Positions 34,466 through 46,490 of a stretch of DNA of 64,000 bases are shown here, in pieces. The notes below the pieces were generated by a model. It was not told where the DNA came from. It saw only the letters and a list, made by a program, of their open reading frames with translations, and did no database searches. Made by a program: the position numbers and the translations under genes. Origin of the DNA: Euonymus europaeus (Eukaryota > Streptophyta > Magnoliopsida > Celastrales > Celastraceae); the NCBI GenBank assembly GCA_963580455.1, contig OY756970.1, forward strand, positions 21,824,001 to 21,888,000, read 5' to 3'. Numbering within the stretch: position 1 is the first letter of the stretch; every line of letters starts with the position of its first letter.

Positions 34466-36611
34466 GTTCTTTCCTCTATACTCTATGATTTACTCTCTTT
34501 TATCAATACCTTATGTTCATCAATACCACCTTCGTGCTGGTAATCCTTCTTATTTTTATTTATTTATTTTGTTCCATCATTTCTGTTTGGATGCTAATGA
34601 TTTGGGTATATGAAGTCCCTGGGTTAGTTTCTCTGCTGGTGCATGAGGGTATCTCTCCTTGGACTTCTACTGGTGATAGTGGTTCTTCTTCAATAATACA
34701 AGATTATGTGAACTGTGGTTCCTTTCTGCTTCACACAATTTCTTCAAATCTGGTTGCTTGATATCTGCTTCGTTTCTCGACTCAGGTATGGCCTTTTTTG
34801 ATTTTGTGATTATTATTGATCTTTTAGTCTTGGCTTGTTGGGTTCTGTGTGTTTGTATTTGGCTTATATGATTTGGTATATGGATTTGAATTTCTTCATG
34901 GGTTTTCCTCTGTTCACTTGTAATTTTGTTTACTAATGAGCCGAAATTGCAAATTCCTGTCATTTTTTTGGTTGCTTAGAAAGCAGAGTGAAAATTATTC
35001 ATGCGTATAAGTCCATGCAATCGATTATTGTTCTCGAAAGGGAATGCCTTGGTAATGGGTTCTCAACTTTCATCTGGTTGATTCTTAAAAAGTGCTTAAG
35101 ATTGCATAACCATTCAGGAGAAAAGGAAAGATAAAACATTTCTATCACTGTTGCATAATTTAAAGCATTTTGTTTCACTTTACGAACTCACTCTTTTTGG
35201 CATGATGTAGTTTATTTAAGTTTAAGAATGATTGATTCAAAGACTGAATTTTCAATCTTCTTTCACTATGAATTTTACTAGAATAATCGGATGAGGCACT
35301 GAAATAATTTGAAATGCATACCTTGGAAGTTGCTGCTAATCAATCTTTATCCATTTTAAGCCTTGTCTTGTTTTAGGAAGAGATGAGTGACAAGTATATA
35401 GAGGACAGGAGATGGCTACGGAGCCTTTTGCAAGACTGTGCTTATTGTCCATTTTGTCTTACCCAAGGCTTTGTTTTTTCGGGCAAACTGTTGTGCCTTG
35501 CTGGGACTTGGTCCTCTAAATGAATTGAGTTGGCTAAACCCTGTAAAACTAGAGGGTTTATGTATTTTTCTGCATCTGTTATGCTAGAATTATTTTATGG
35601 GTGGGCTGAATTTGTTTTGAATGGTAGAATATACCCTATAGAGAAGGGAACCAAGAAGAGTGCCTGAAGATGGTTGTGTTGTTTTAGTGTATGCTTGATT
35701 TCTTGAACAAACACTAATTTCTATACCCTATTCCCATTCGTGCTGCGCTTCAGGATTTAATTGAATTTTACTTCAGGTATGGCCTTTTTTGACTATAAAT
35801 TATTTCAATTTTACGTGATCAAACGATTTGGTGTTTGTTTTAGCTTTAATTCAAAAGATTTCTTGAAGAGTATCATAATCTGTTCAGAATTGAATATTGA
35901 TGAACTATGCCTGATAAATGAGAATTAAGCAATCATTTCGTCCTGTTAAAGCTTTTAGGAATATTTCTCTTTTCAAAATATATTATTTCATAGCAGTTTT
36001 TCATTTTGTTTTCATTGAGGTTGTCAATGGTAGATGGTGTTATGTTATCCATGTCACTAACTCATCATGTCCATTTGTTTTGATAGGTTCATGGATGATA
36101 AGATTCTGTCAATTGTTGCCATTGCCAGCAATTCTAGTTGCAATCAGGAAGATTCAGTCATCACGAACCAATCATCAATAAATCGTGGATTCTTTAGATC
36201 ATTTTTTCTCGATTCATATTTTATTTGCTGTTAAATATTTCAATGGTATTGCATCCGAGGCAAGAGCTGCAAGATTTAGGACAAGATCCAAAGTCCCAGT
36301 CCCGGTCATAGGACCCCAATAATGATGTCGTTGAGGAAGTCAATCTCTCTAGCAAGGATGATTAGATGCATAGGTCGTCTTTTGTATAATAAAACTAATT
36401 GTAAATTTAACATTTTTAAATTTTATTGGAAATACTTCTTTGCATTTTAATTCTATTATAATAATTTAATTATATGCAGAATAATTATATAAAAAAGGGT
36501 TAAATTGTTAACAATAAATTAGCATTTTAAAAATAATCAGTTTAAATATTTATTAAATATTTTTTAATAAATTATTAAATAAATTTTTTATTATATAATT
36601 ATGAAAAGATA

Positions 36612-36985
36612 TTAGAGACGGAAATCCCGTCGCTAATAGCTGTCGCTAATTAGCGACGGAAATTCCCGTCTCTAATTATATAATTAATACGTTTTATTAT
36701 ATAAATTTTAATAATATTTTATTTATTTAGGGACGGAAATTTCCGTCCCTAAATTTCCGTCCCTAATTTAGTTACGGACAATTCCGTCACTAACATTCCG
36801 TCGCTAATTTAGGGACGGAAATTTTCCGTCACGAAATTTCGTCGTAAAATTTGTCCGTCGCAAAATTCCGTCACAAAATTTTGCGACAGCTGTTTTTGGG
36901 ACGGAAAATTTTCCGTCCCTAAATAGTTTAGTGACGGAAAATTCATGTTTAGTGACGGAAATTTCCGTCACTAAAATGCAGTTTT
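36612..36985. repeat. Right subterminal repeat block of the CACTA element
   Basis: Dense GACGGAAATTTCCGTC-type motifs in both orientations, mirror of the block at 32455-32805. Confidence 0.88.
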
Positions 36986-36994
36986 CTTGTAGTG

Positions 36995-39900
36995 TTTAAC
37001 ATTTGAGAGATATGACAAGTCACACCGCAACATAACTTTTTTACTAGATTTTTCATCCATTATAATATGAGAGTCGTAGACTCTGATAAATATATTCCAA
37101 AGTCCCCTCACACAAAAAAATAATAATTTCCCCACGATTTTAGTTGATAGTTTTGGAAAATTCGTACACGAATCTCGATTTATTTATAGACAGACATGCA
37201 TGGGACAAGCTGAATTTAAAGCATATACCCACTAAACATTACTATGTGGATGTTCGATAAAACGTAAGATTTCACTAATTAAGCCACTTTTAAGCTGTGG
37301 TTGCTGTCTAGCATTAGGGCATCCCGTGCATATTACGCCTTCTATATATCAAAATACTCGATAATGGAAGGCTATGTGATTATCGATGGTTTTTGAAAAT
37401 TTAATTAGAAACTTAGCTATCAATCAAGAGGGAAAAATATCTAGCTAGCTAGCAAGCGATTCCAATAAAGAAAAAAAGGGTATAAAGATATATTGATTGG
37501 AAAACATCTGTGATTTGGATATAAAGTTTTGGACATACTATCTTTTCGTGAATAAGAACATTTAATTCGTTCAGTTTCCATAAATACTCAAACAGGATTG
37601 CTTGATTAACTCGGCCCATACATAAAAAAAAAATAAAAAAAAAAGATCAGACGTGTAGGCTTGTGATACGTACAAAGAGGGGGAGATATGCTACATAAGA
37701 TTCCCTGCTTGTCTGTCCACCATATCCTCTGGTCGTGATTAAAACAGCACCAAAGCCTTAGCCACCGATGGTCTCGCTATCGTAGTGGGCTCTTAAAGAG
37801 AGCCTAAAAGGACTGAAATGGCTTGGACCACGTACGTTAACAAAAAAGCACCCAACTCAAGCGACCTTTACACACACGTGTCAATATTTTGACCATGCAA
37901 CGTGGCACTCTCTAATTCGGTAAATGCTGGCTCCAATATTATAGCACGGAGTGGAAAGACTAAGGGGAATTTTTCCAAACATATTCTGGCATTTTCTCAG
38001 ACCTTCCTTTTCAAATTTTATTTTTTCTCTTGCCACCAAAATGTATCATCTAATCAGATATGATAATGGGGGATCGAGGAGATCGATCTCCAGTAGATAG
38101 AGAACAGTAATAAACAAGGGTTGTGTGTTAGAATTTAACAAGGCCTTTTGCTATCAAGCGTTCGTAAAGTAAAAGCAAAACACTTGTTGGAGGGGAATAT
38201 CTCCCCTTTATTTTTTTTGCTTTCCCCCATTACTCATTCTTTCCCTAGCTAGATTTTTCCTAGAAAAATAAAAAATTCCTGAGAAAGTAGGGATTTTACT
38301 TTTTCTTACGTACGTCTTTCGGGGTCTAAAAGGCTGTTTTTTTTACAGATAAGTATGAATTTAAATGTATAATTGCAGGCCTTTTTGTTATCGAAATTGA
38401 TAAATCAGACAACTCACGAGCTTTTAATTAAATTGATCATCATAATATGTAAGGAAACTTTGCGAACATCTTTACCATATCATGTTACCAATTGTAAAAA
38501 AAATATTAATAACATGCCCTAAAAATAAACATCTAATCCCAAATAAATGCTTGTCTGCTAAGGCGCCATATTAATTTGCACGGAGGCTTATTATCTAAGA
38601 ATAATAATTGAGACCACCGAAATATGATTCTCATTTTATCCTGATGAATGTGATGTGTTGGATGCAAATTGACCCTTATTATAGAGTTCAAAGACTCTTG
38701 CACAATAGTCTTTAGTTTCTTATGTTCTCATCTGTGTAATTCTAGTTGTTTTAGCATTTAGCTGAGTCTTTTCTTTCAGTCTACTTTGTGGACAGAGAAA
38801 GTATCCACCGAGATGCGGAGTATATTACATGATCGCTTATTTAATGCAATTCACTGTCTTCAGACCTTTTTCCAAAAATGTCGCACACATTGTGGTTTCA
38901 TTACAATGTTGTCGTATAACCAAGTCTATAATATGTTTCTGATCACAAGTCATAATGCACGTAAAGCCGTTGTTCGTTTGGGCGCACTAGGCTCGACCAC
39001 GGCCCACGGTGAACTTTCTTGAGAAAATAAATCTGGTTGTCTCAAATATTTTATTTAAGAAGGATTATTCAAATTAATATTATTAGTCTCATTCTGGTAG
39101 GGTACTACGTACAAAGTAAAGGTTCTAACCTTGGTCAACCGACCCTTTTTTTTACTAACAATAATATATAATTAATTAATACTCCCAATAACGAGGAATT
39201 ATTAATCAATTAATGATCCTCTATGTTGGGGACTTGACTTCGTATTTTAGGGTTGCAGTAAAAAATGTCGGGCGACGTACATGACAAACTTTTAACGCGT
39301 CACTTCCACAACAACTTTTTTTTTATATTTCATTTTATATATATATATATATATTTCATTTCCTAACATGAAATGGTAGAAAGGAATAGTACAAATTGGT
39401 GTATACCGTCAGAGTACCTTACGTATTTGCCAGTATATATACACACATATATATAGTGGTACGTCATATATACATATATACAGGGACAGGGACGCTGGCC
39501 TTGTGGATTAAGTATCAGCCTTTTATAGTAAAAAATACACGTAATATGAATAGATGAGATTTCTCCTACTCCACTCGTCCAATTATTTCCTTCCTCTGTC
39601 GTTTCAGACTCGGATGAAGGACGCAAGTGGAGTGGGGAATTAAATCACAGACCGACTGAAGAATAGTTTGGCCTTTGTTATTTAAAGCTGGTAGCCACAG
39701 AATCTTTTGCTTTCTTCCCCCCATTAACGTCTGGTCTCTCTTTTTGTGACATTTTTATTTATTAAAGCACACCATTATATATGTATGTGTGTGTATGTAT
39801 ATATATATATATGACGTGGCTCATTATCACTGGCTGATTTCGTGTGTCCTTAGGGAAACTACTTTGCAAATGGCATTTTGGTCGGCTGTTTTGCCTTTGT

Positions 39901-40319
39901 GTGTTATTTGGTGATACGAATTTTCCTTTACTAGTAATGGAACAAATTGGTGTGTTTTTTACGTTTTTTTTTCCAATCAGTTTTTTCGGTAATTAGGAAA
40001 TATTTTTGCGTTATCGCTAGTACTGAATGTCTGAAAGGAATAAAAGTCTACACTAGAAGACATATATTCAAATTTTTTTTTATTTGATGGATCTATACTT
40101 CGATTCTCAATGTTGTGGATGAGAAAACTGCACCCAGCACTACAAATAGGGTTTTTTGCTTTCGTTATGCTAGCATTTGAAAGAAAAAAAAGGGTTTGTG
40201 GACGATCCAGCTATGGGAGAAAATCGGCGCGTATAGTAAAAAGAGTGGTGCTAATAGTTCAAATTTTTGTAGCCCAACATTAACTCAAATCTACATGGGA
40301 TGCTTTGTAAGCGTATGAC
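36995..40319. other. Gene-poor spacer
   Basis: AT-rich DNA without a recognised gene. It has short TA runs (39343-39356, 39797-39812) and a purine-rich A-tract near 37625. The longest ORFs here match nothing I know. Confidence 0.45.
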
Positions 40320-41046
40320 ATGAATATTCTTTTTTTGTTTTTTTTAAACGAAATTTTAAAATATTTTATCTCTTAAAATACATATTAGATTTCGAAAAAA
40401 ACTACATATCCAGAATTAACAAGTAAATATCTATCTGACAAGATCCATCATCGATATGTTTTATTCAGTCATTTTTAATTACATTGTTTTTTGTACTAAT
40501 ATGTGAATTACGTAAGTTCCAGTGTTTATTTATAGGTACTGATATAGGCTCATATATCGATTTTCATACGGTAACCTAAACAATAAGTGTTAAACCCTAA
40601 GGAGAACGAATTTGCTAAACCCTAACAGATTCATGTATCGAATTTTCATGTTGTAACATAAACAATAAGTGTAAATCCCAAGGGGAACGAATTTACTAAA
40701 CCATAACGGACTCGTGTATCGGATTTTCATGTTGTAAACTAAAAAACTCGGATTTGCTACTAAAATCCTAAATATCTCAAGTGCTAAACTCTAACTATTA
40801 AAACTTAACGGGTTAGGGTACCCAACATAATTTCAATAGAAATGAAAAAATGAAAAAATATATATTCTATTATCATAGTGTTACAAAATTTTAACTCGAA
40901 TAAACATTTTACACATTATATATATGAATTGCATTGTTTTTAAAAACAACGTAATCGAAAAAATGCAGTAAAAATTATTGGTAATGAGTCTTATTAAAAA
41001 TATTTTTACGCGCTGATTGAGTTCGAATATGTATCATCCTCTTTAT
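40320..41046. repeat. Telomere-motif minisatellite with inverted arms, locus B
   Basis: Two full units and one partial unit of the locus A minisatellite (40555-40750), with AACCTAAACAATAAGTGTTA and AAACCCTAAG. They lie between a left arm (about 40340-40520, containing TTTTATCTCTTAAAATAC) and a right arm (about 40850-41040) that reads as its diverged inverse. The layout looks like a foldback-type element. Confidence 0.65.
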
Positions 41047-41049
<3 letters not shown>

Positions 41050-41103
<54 letters not shown>

Positions 41104-41114
41104 GTGTGTGTGTG
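41050..41114. repeat. Compound (AT)n(TG)n microsatellite
   Basis: About 25 AT units followed by about seven TG units, directly beyond the right arm of the minisatellite element. Confidence 0.97.
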
Positions 41115-41331
41115 GCTTGATCTAGGTATTCCTTATCTGGGCTTTGATTCTTGTAATGGTCCTTGGGTGGGGTTAAAATTTGTTGTTTAATTCATGCAGT
41201 TCCCAAATCGAGGGTTCAAGGAGGGTGTAGCTTGGGTTTTTTAGGGGTTTGGTTTGTTATTACTTTCGTGGGATTCAGTCGGGTATGAGACTCTGTGGGC
41301 CTTTTGTACTTTTTTTACTCTCCAATGTAAG

Positions 41332-41878
41332 CAGTGGCGGAGGCAGAAAATTTTAGTTGGGGGGGGCAAAAATTAAGAAAACAAAATATCTTCATAACTT
41401 CATTTTTTTTGTAATAATGAATGCTTAACCTTGTGTATAGGGGTAAATAGTTTGGTGGAGGTTCGGGGGCAGCGCCCCCAAAAATTTATTTTAGTGATAT
41501 TTACAGAAAAATTATCTAATTTCTAGGCCAAAAAACCATCATCTATATAAATATAAGTCATGTATAAGTAACAAGTATACAACTTAAGAAACAACTCAAA
41601 AAAATACTACCAACATCGGGAAATTGCTAGTCATCTTTAATGTATAAGTCTGGAACGAGAATACAAGTTCGGAGAATAGAGATCGAGAAATCAAGTTCAT
41701 ATTTGATGTTTTGGTACAAAAGACAAAAGTAACATACTAACAAAATAATTAATTAATTACTGAATAAGTATTTAAAAAAACTTAAGGGGGCAAAAATATA
41801 ATTGAAGTATATTATTACATTAATTTTTTTTTTGAGGGGGCAATTGCCCCCTAAAACACCCATGTGGCTCCGCCACTG
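41332..41878. mobile_element. Short non-autonomous hAT element (MITE)
   Basis: 547 bp with inverted ends CAGTGGCGGAG and a perfect 8-bp target duplication AATGTAAG at 41324-41331 and 41879-41886. G-rich/C-rich tracts just inside each end (TTGGGGGGGGCAAAAA, GGGGGCAATTGCCCCC) and the CAGNGGCGGANGCAG start parallel the 3-kb hAT element at 8456. No coding capacity. Confidence 0.92.
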
Positions 41879-41886
41879 AATGTAAG

Positions 41887-42095
41887 GCAAATAAATACTA
41901 TTTACTCTATATGGACAACTGAAACTCCGCTATCCCTCACCCTATATTAATTCTAAATACGTAGGTCAACAATATGAAACTACGAAAAAGTTAATTTAAT
42001 CTCGATTTTCCTCTTCCACAAGTGAAGGTATTTATATATATGTGAGGTACCGTCATCTTTTATAAAAAAAAACGAAAAATGATTGATTGATTAAG

Positions 42096-42127
<32 letters not shown>

Positions 42128-43440
42128 ATATTGATTTCCAACTCAGGTCCAGCCATATTAAATTATTAATTGATTTATCCTAATCCATTAACTGTATGCA
42201 TAGCGAACTTTATATGATGCTCATAGTATTAATAAGTTAATATTAAAATCAGCTTATGCTGGAGTACCAATTTTGTCAATCCTCAAAACTTTTTATATAT
42301 GTTGATTGGTTATCGCTGCATACTACAGTACGTAAATTCAACATATGTTGGCGACAAGTAGCCGGTTTTCCAATCAAAATAATAATAGGAGTAATCAAAG
42401 ACATGAAGATATTTTTTTGGATGAGCACATATTGAGAATTTTGATCATCGACTTGTTCAAAATTATAAATAGTGGCCATCACTAGGCCCAAAACTATCTT
42501 CTTCTTTTTTATTATTATTATTAACAAGCGATAATATATACAGATAAACATGTGGCATGGCCCATACATATATTACAATAGTCAAATCATGAAAACAGTC
42601 CATCTATATATTATAAGGGATTAAGGTCCACGAACATCACATGTCTCCCCGATCTTGCTTATCGTGGAATTATAAAAAACATGGTATAATAACAACTGCC
42701 ATTGTCCGGACGACTGTAAAATATAGATAGTTTTTTATGGTTATAATAAACTCTCCAACCTACTGGAATTCTGATTCTCTAGGTTATCATAATATATTGT
42801 CTTGGTGAGACAACTATGAAAAGATCCGTCCAGTTGGAAACTTGGAGTGCGCAAAATTTATTGTGTTAATCCTTTATTCTTTACTATATATAGGAATTGA
42901 TGCACTAGATATATATAATAATATTAAAATACTCTCCGAGTAGTATTCAATATTTTTTTCACTCACAAAAATCGTACTAATTCATTTTTTGGGTTATCCA
43001 CTTATCCTTATAATTAATATTGGGTACGTGTCTGATCAGTCAATAAAATTGAACATTTTTCATGTCTTGGTTGATTTGCCGCCTTGCTTCTGCGGTTTGG
43101 ATTTTAGTCATTTTGTGGACTCTGGTTTTTTGGTTTCTTCTAGTCTCCTTGTAAGGTGTCAGTTTTTCTTTGCTCTTCAATTATTTCCTATATTCCAACC
43201 GTTCATCCACGTATAAAACTCTCCAATGAAGCGTTTTATCCTTTATTCATAATTTAATTCATTTTGGGTATTTTCATTAGAGGATTGGCCAGCGGTGTAA
43301 AAGTTTTAATGTCGCTCATAGACTAGGTTTGGGTTAGGGGACTCCAATCCCAAATCCGAATTTTGACTCTAGTATTCCGAATTGGAATCTCATCCCTTAC
43401 CTTATCAGAAAAACAAATAAAATAAAAGAGTATTTTTCGT
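41887..43440. other. Spacer upstream of the FAF-like gene
   Basis: AT-rich, with a (TA)n run at about 42097-42125. No other gene recognised. The last part is presumably FAF-like promoter. Confidence 0.45.
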
Positions 43441-43495
43441 GATGTCGTATGCGGGTCCCAACGACCATGGCTCCAAATGGCTGCCTTTTGCCCCC

Positions 43496-43503
43496 TATAA
43501 ATA
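43496..43503 (+). promoter_or_regulatory. TATA box of the FAF-like gene
   Basis: TATAAATA, 217 bases before the chosen ATG, in a CCCC-rich context followed by a pyrimidine-rich leader. Confidence 0.65.
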
Positions 43504-43719
43504 CCCCTCATTCCCTTCCATTGCATTGCAACCAGCCACTGCACCTCATCTTTTTACAGTCATCATCATCTCCTTCTCCATACAGCCAGAAACCCGAAAC
43601 CAGCAGCCTCTGTTGGATGCTGTTGCTTTGCTTTTGACTAAAGAAGAATTGTTCAACATTCGGAGATTCAATCACTTAGCAAGAGCCTACGCTTGCCTTC
43701 TACTTTGAAAGAAGAAGCC

Positions 43720-45114
43720 ATGGCCACCATCAAGCAAGGAATAGTCTCCATTCTCGGGCCGGACTATGGAAACACCAAATACGCATCACTTCGAAGAACT
43801 CTATCAGCCGGCATGTTCTCAAAGAAATCACTGATTCAGCAAGGCTTCTCACCAATCAAGAAAATCGCTTCCTCCGAAGAGTTCCCGACGCTCTCTAGTC
43901 CAGACTCAGAGGAGGAGGAGTGCCAGGAAAACGAAACGCCAGGCGGATTCGATGTCTGGGCTTCAATTCAAGAAGAAAACAAGAAGAACAGAAAAGAAGA
44001 GATGGAAAAACCCGACCAATTAGATATATGGAGCTCTATCATATCAGAGAAGGTTCCGGAAGATACGAATACGCTTCCACCGCCTTACGTACATCCTCTT
44101 GAGAAAAGGCCGTCGAGTTGTTTGAATGAGAAGAGCCTCGAAATCTGCACCGAGAGTCTCGGATCCGAAACAGGATCCGAAGGCTTCTCCTCTTACCCAC
44201 CTTCGGAGACCGGTGAATTGGAAGACGAAGAACAAGAAGTTATACCACAACAAACAGAGCGGCGAGAGAGTGTGTCGCAATGTTTTGACGAAGAGGAATA
44301 CTCGCCAGTCGTCAAGTACAAGAAGCCACCACCAAGATCGTTTCCTCCATCCATTCCATCTATCTCTAACAGTGACGGGGCATCTCTGCACATGCGGTCT
44401 CGCCGCGACAATGGCCGTCTGGTTCTCGAAGCGGTCTGTGTTCTATCACAGAACAATTTCCACGCTCAACGCGAAGATGGTCGTCTTGTCCTCACTTTCG
44501 AGAATCAAGACGAGCCTAACAATGAAGAAGAGCAAGAGAATGACATGGAAGACCTTGTAGAAGAGTTTGAAGGAATCGTAGAAGAAGACAGGGAAATAGA
44601 GGGGGAAACAGAGGAGGATGTGATGGAACAAGTAGCGAAGTTGTCAAGCGGAGTGATTAATTTCCACAAGTTAATAATTATGAGTAAGCCCATGGGCTTG
44701 GCTACCAAAAACCCAACATGGCCCAAAAAGTTCAATGAAATGGTCAAATTTGAAGAGGTGGTGGGAGTAAAGGAGCCAACTCCACTTGCACAGTCACTTC
44801 CACCGCGGCCCCCAGGGGCTCGAATGATTCCACCGCGGCCTGCAGCTGTTACGGCTAAACCAAAAACGACTGCTGCATCATTGAATGCTTATGAGTATTA
44901 CTGGAGGCCCAAGCCCATGGCATCATCCTCCGTTGACAAAATCAATGTGGATAACAAACTCATTCTTTCCAAGACTCCCATGGAACTCGAGAAACAAAAA
45001 TTGCTAGTCTTGAGAGGTGAGAAAGGGGAGTATCTAGTCCCATTATTGAAGGGTTGCAAGGAACCCAGAGGGTCACTTTTGTTTTGGGGGACTCATTGCA
45101 TTGCTACCTCCTGA
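43720..45114 (+). CDS. FANTASTIC FOUR-like (FAF) protein
   Basis: Single-exon gene of 464 residues. Start chosen at ATGGCC (43720); the frame is open upstream only through a TTG codon. The FAF domain is at about 210-262: PPSIPSISNSDGASLHMRSR, then DNGRLVLEAVCVLSQNNF and REDGRLVLTF. It is followed by a Glu/Asp-rich stretch (265-312), a proline-rich part (PPRPPGARMIPPRP) and the conserved end CKEPRGSLLFWGTHCIATS. FAF proteins limit shoot meristem size in Arabidopsis through the WUSCHEL/CLAVATA route; longer FAF-like members are annotated as chloroplastic, though no clear transit peptide is seen here. Complete and apparently intact. Confidence 0.92.
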   Translation: MATIKQGIVSILGPDYGNTKYASLRRTLSAGMFSKKSLIQQGFSPIKKIASSEEFPTLSSPDSEEEECQENETPGGFDVWASIQEENKKNRKEEMEKPDQLDIWSSIISEKVPEDTNTLPPPYVHPLEKRPSSCLNEKSLEICTESLGSETGSEGFSSYPPSETGELEDEEQEVIPQQTERRESVSQCFDEEEYSPVVKYKKPPPRSFPPSIPSISNSDGASLHMRSRRDNGRLVLEAVCVLSQNNFHAQREDGRLVLTFENQDEPNNEEEQENDMEDLVEEFEGIVEEDREIEGETEEDVMEQVAKLSSGVINFHKLIIMSKPMGLATKNPTWPKKFNEMVKFEEVVGVKEPTPLAQSLPPRPPGARMIPPRPAAVTAKPKTTAASLNAYEYYWRPKPMASSSVDKINVDNKLILSKTPMELEKQKLLVLRGEKGEYLVPLLKGCKEPRGSLLFWGTHCIATS

Positions 45115-46490
45115 GTACAAGACTATTTCCAATCCAAATCCAGCCTCATGTCCGGGGGCGAGGCGGCTGGGCTTCGTGTAGTCAAATAAAAAGGAAAGGG
45201 AGGGAGAAGATATAATTTGATTAAAAAATGATCAAAGATTACATTAATAACATATATGACTTGTGGTATTAGTTGCCAAAACAAAATCTGAAGCATCTCA
45301 TCTTTGACTTGGGCTGTCTGCCTTTTCCGTCTCTTTGTAATTCTTGGCCAATGGTATTTCAATGATATCTGATCCTTTCTGTATCGGTTTAAGCTTGTTC
45401 AATTCTGTGCTGGATATTTCTTCATAACTCAAATGTTTTTCTACTAGTAGTAATTTTAAGTTTTTGTTGAATCAGTCATTTTTCATAATCATGCACTCTT
45501 TTTTTTTTATATAAAAAATATATGGATATTATGTAACGAAGAGAACAAATAGAATAGGATGAGACAATCATAAGAGTTGCGTTGGCTCTAATTCTGTTTT
45601 ATTGGTCGTTTTTCCCTCAGCGGAATACCATCTCGTATTGACGACTTAAAACTCCTAACCCTAAAACTCTTCACCGGATTGGTATTTTTTTTATGCGAAA
45701 CTTTCATATAACTCGTACCACTGCAAATTTAATACTTCTGGGGAGATATTATCACTGTAATGTCACAAGATGCCATCCATAACAGATATCACTAGACTTC
45801 GGATCGCTGCCAGGGCAGAACTTACTATTGGAGGTGGGGTCATGTCTCAATTTGAACAAATGTGAACAAATCCAACAGAAAATCCAATCCTCCAAACAAA
45901 CAAAAAAATCATTACTAAAGAGATCGAACATTCTTAGCAAAACTTCCCAAAGTCGACATCAGACAAAATGGTTTCTTATCTAGTAATCTCCACACAATAG
46001 TTTACATTGTACAGAAAACAGAAATGGGAATTGCACGACAGCACCTCTATTATACATGGACGCCCATGAAGATTTAAATATCATACATCTCACCGGCATG
46101 TAAACGGACCTTCGTCATCTCTAGAGCAAAAAATATAAGGCCTAACAAGATGATCAGAAATATATAAACTACTGTGAAAAATACCCAATACTACCACCCA
46201 TTTTAAGAAACATCCACGGCCGACTTCTACCTGCCTGTGGCTCAATATACAAAGGGCAGGTGATCCCATATAACTGCAGTTTTAGCACACGTCACCCTAC
46301 CAACCGCCTGCAACCTTTGTATCTTCATCACCTCAAGGCCCATCCAAAGAACAATATTCAGCAGCCTTATTCTTTCACCATGAACAAGGATTACAAGCTC
46401 AGTATTGCATCATGCTCTACACAGAACACCAGAAACCCCAGGTGGTATCATTACTCCAGAACAAGTATAGCAAACAATCAGAAGATTACA
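45115..46490. other. Convergent spacer, FAF-like and BSL 3' ends
   Basis: The two intact genes face each other here. It holds both 3' UTRs; no further gene or repeat recognised. Confidence 0.5.

Larger units (their letters stand above)
32429..36994. mobile_element. Non-autonomous CACTA (En/Spm) element
   Basis: A 4566-bp element with inverted ends CACTACAAGAAAAC at both termini, the signature of plant CACTA transposons. Flanking triplets are TTA and TTT, so the expected 3-bp duplication is imperfect. Both subterminal regions are packed with repeats of the GGGACGGAAAT/ATTTCCGTCCC kind in both orientations, presumed transposase-binding sites. No TNPA- or TNPD-like protein is readable, so it would depend on a helper. 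The interior holds a tandem array (32810-33930) and host-like sequence (34050-36350). Confidence 0.93.

Noticed and set aside
40137..40165. Second CACTA end at CACTACAAATAGGG
   Set aside because: No matching inverted end or subterminal repeats found in the following kilobases.
43693..43719. Upstream extension of the FAF-like frame from TTG
   Set aside because: A TTG start is unlikely; ATG at 43720 has good context and matches the usual start of the family.
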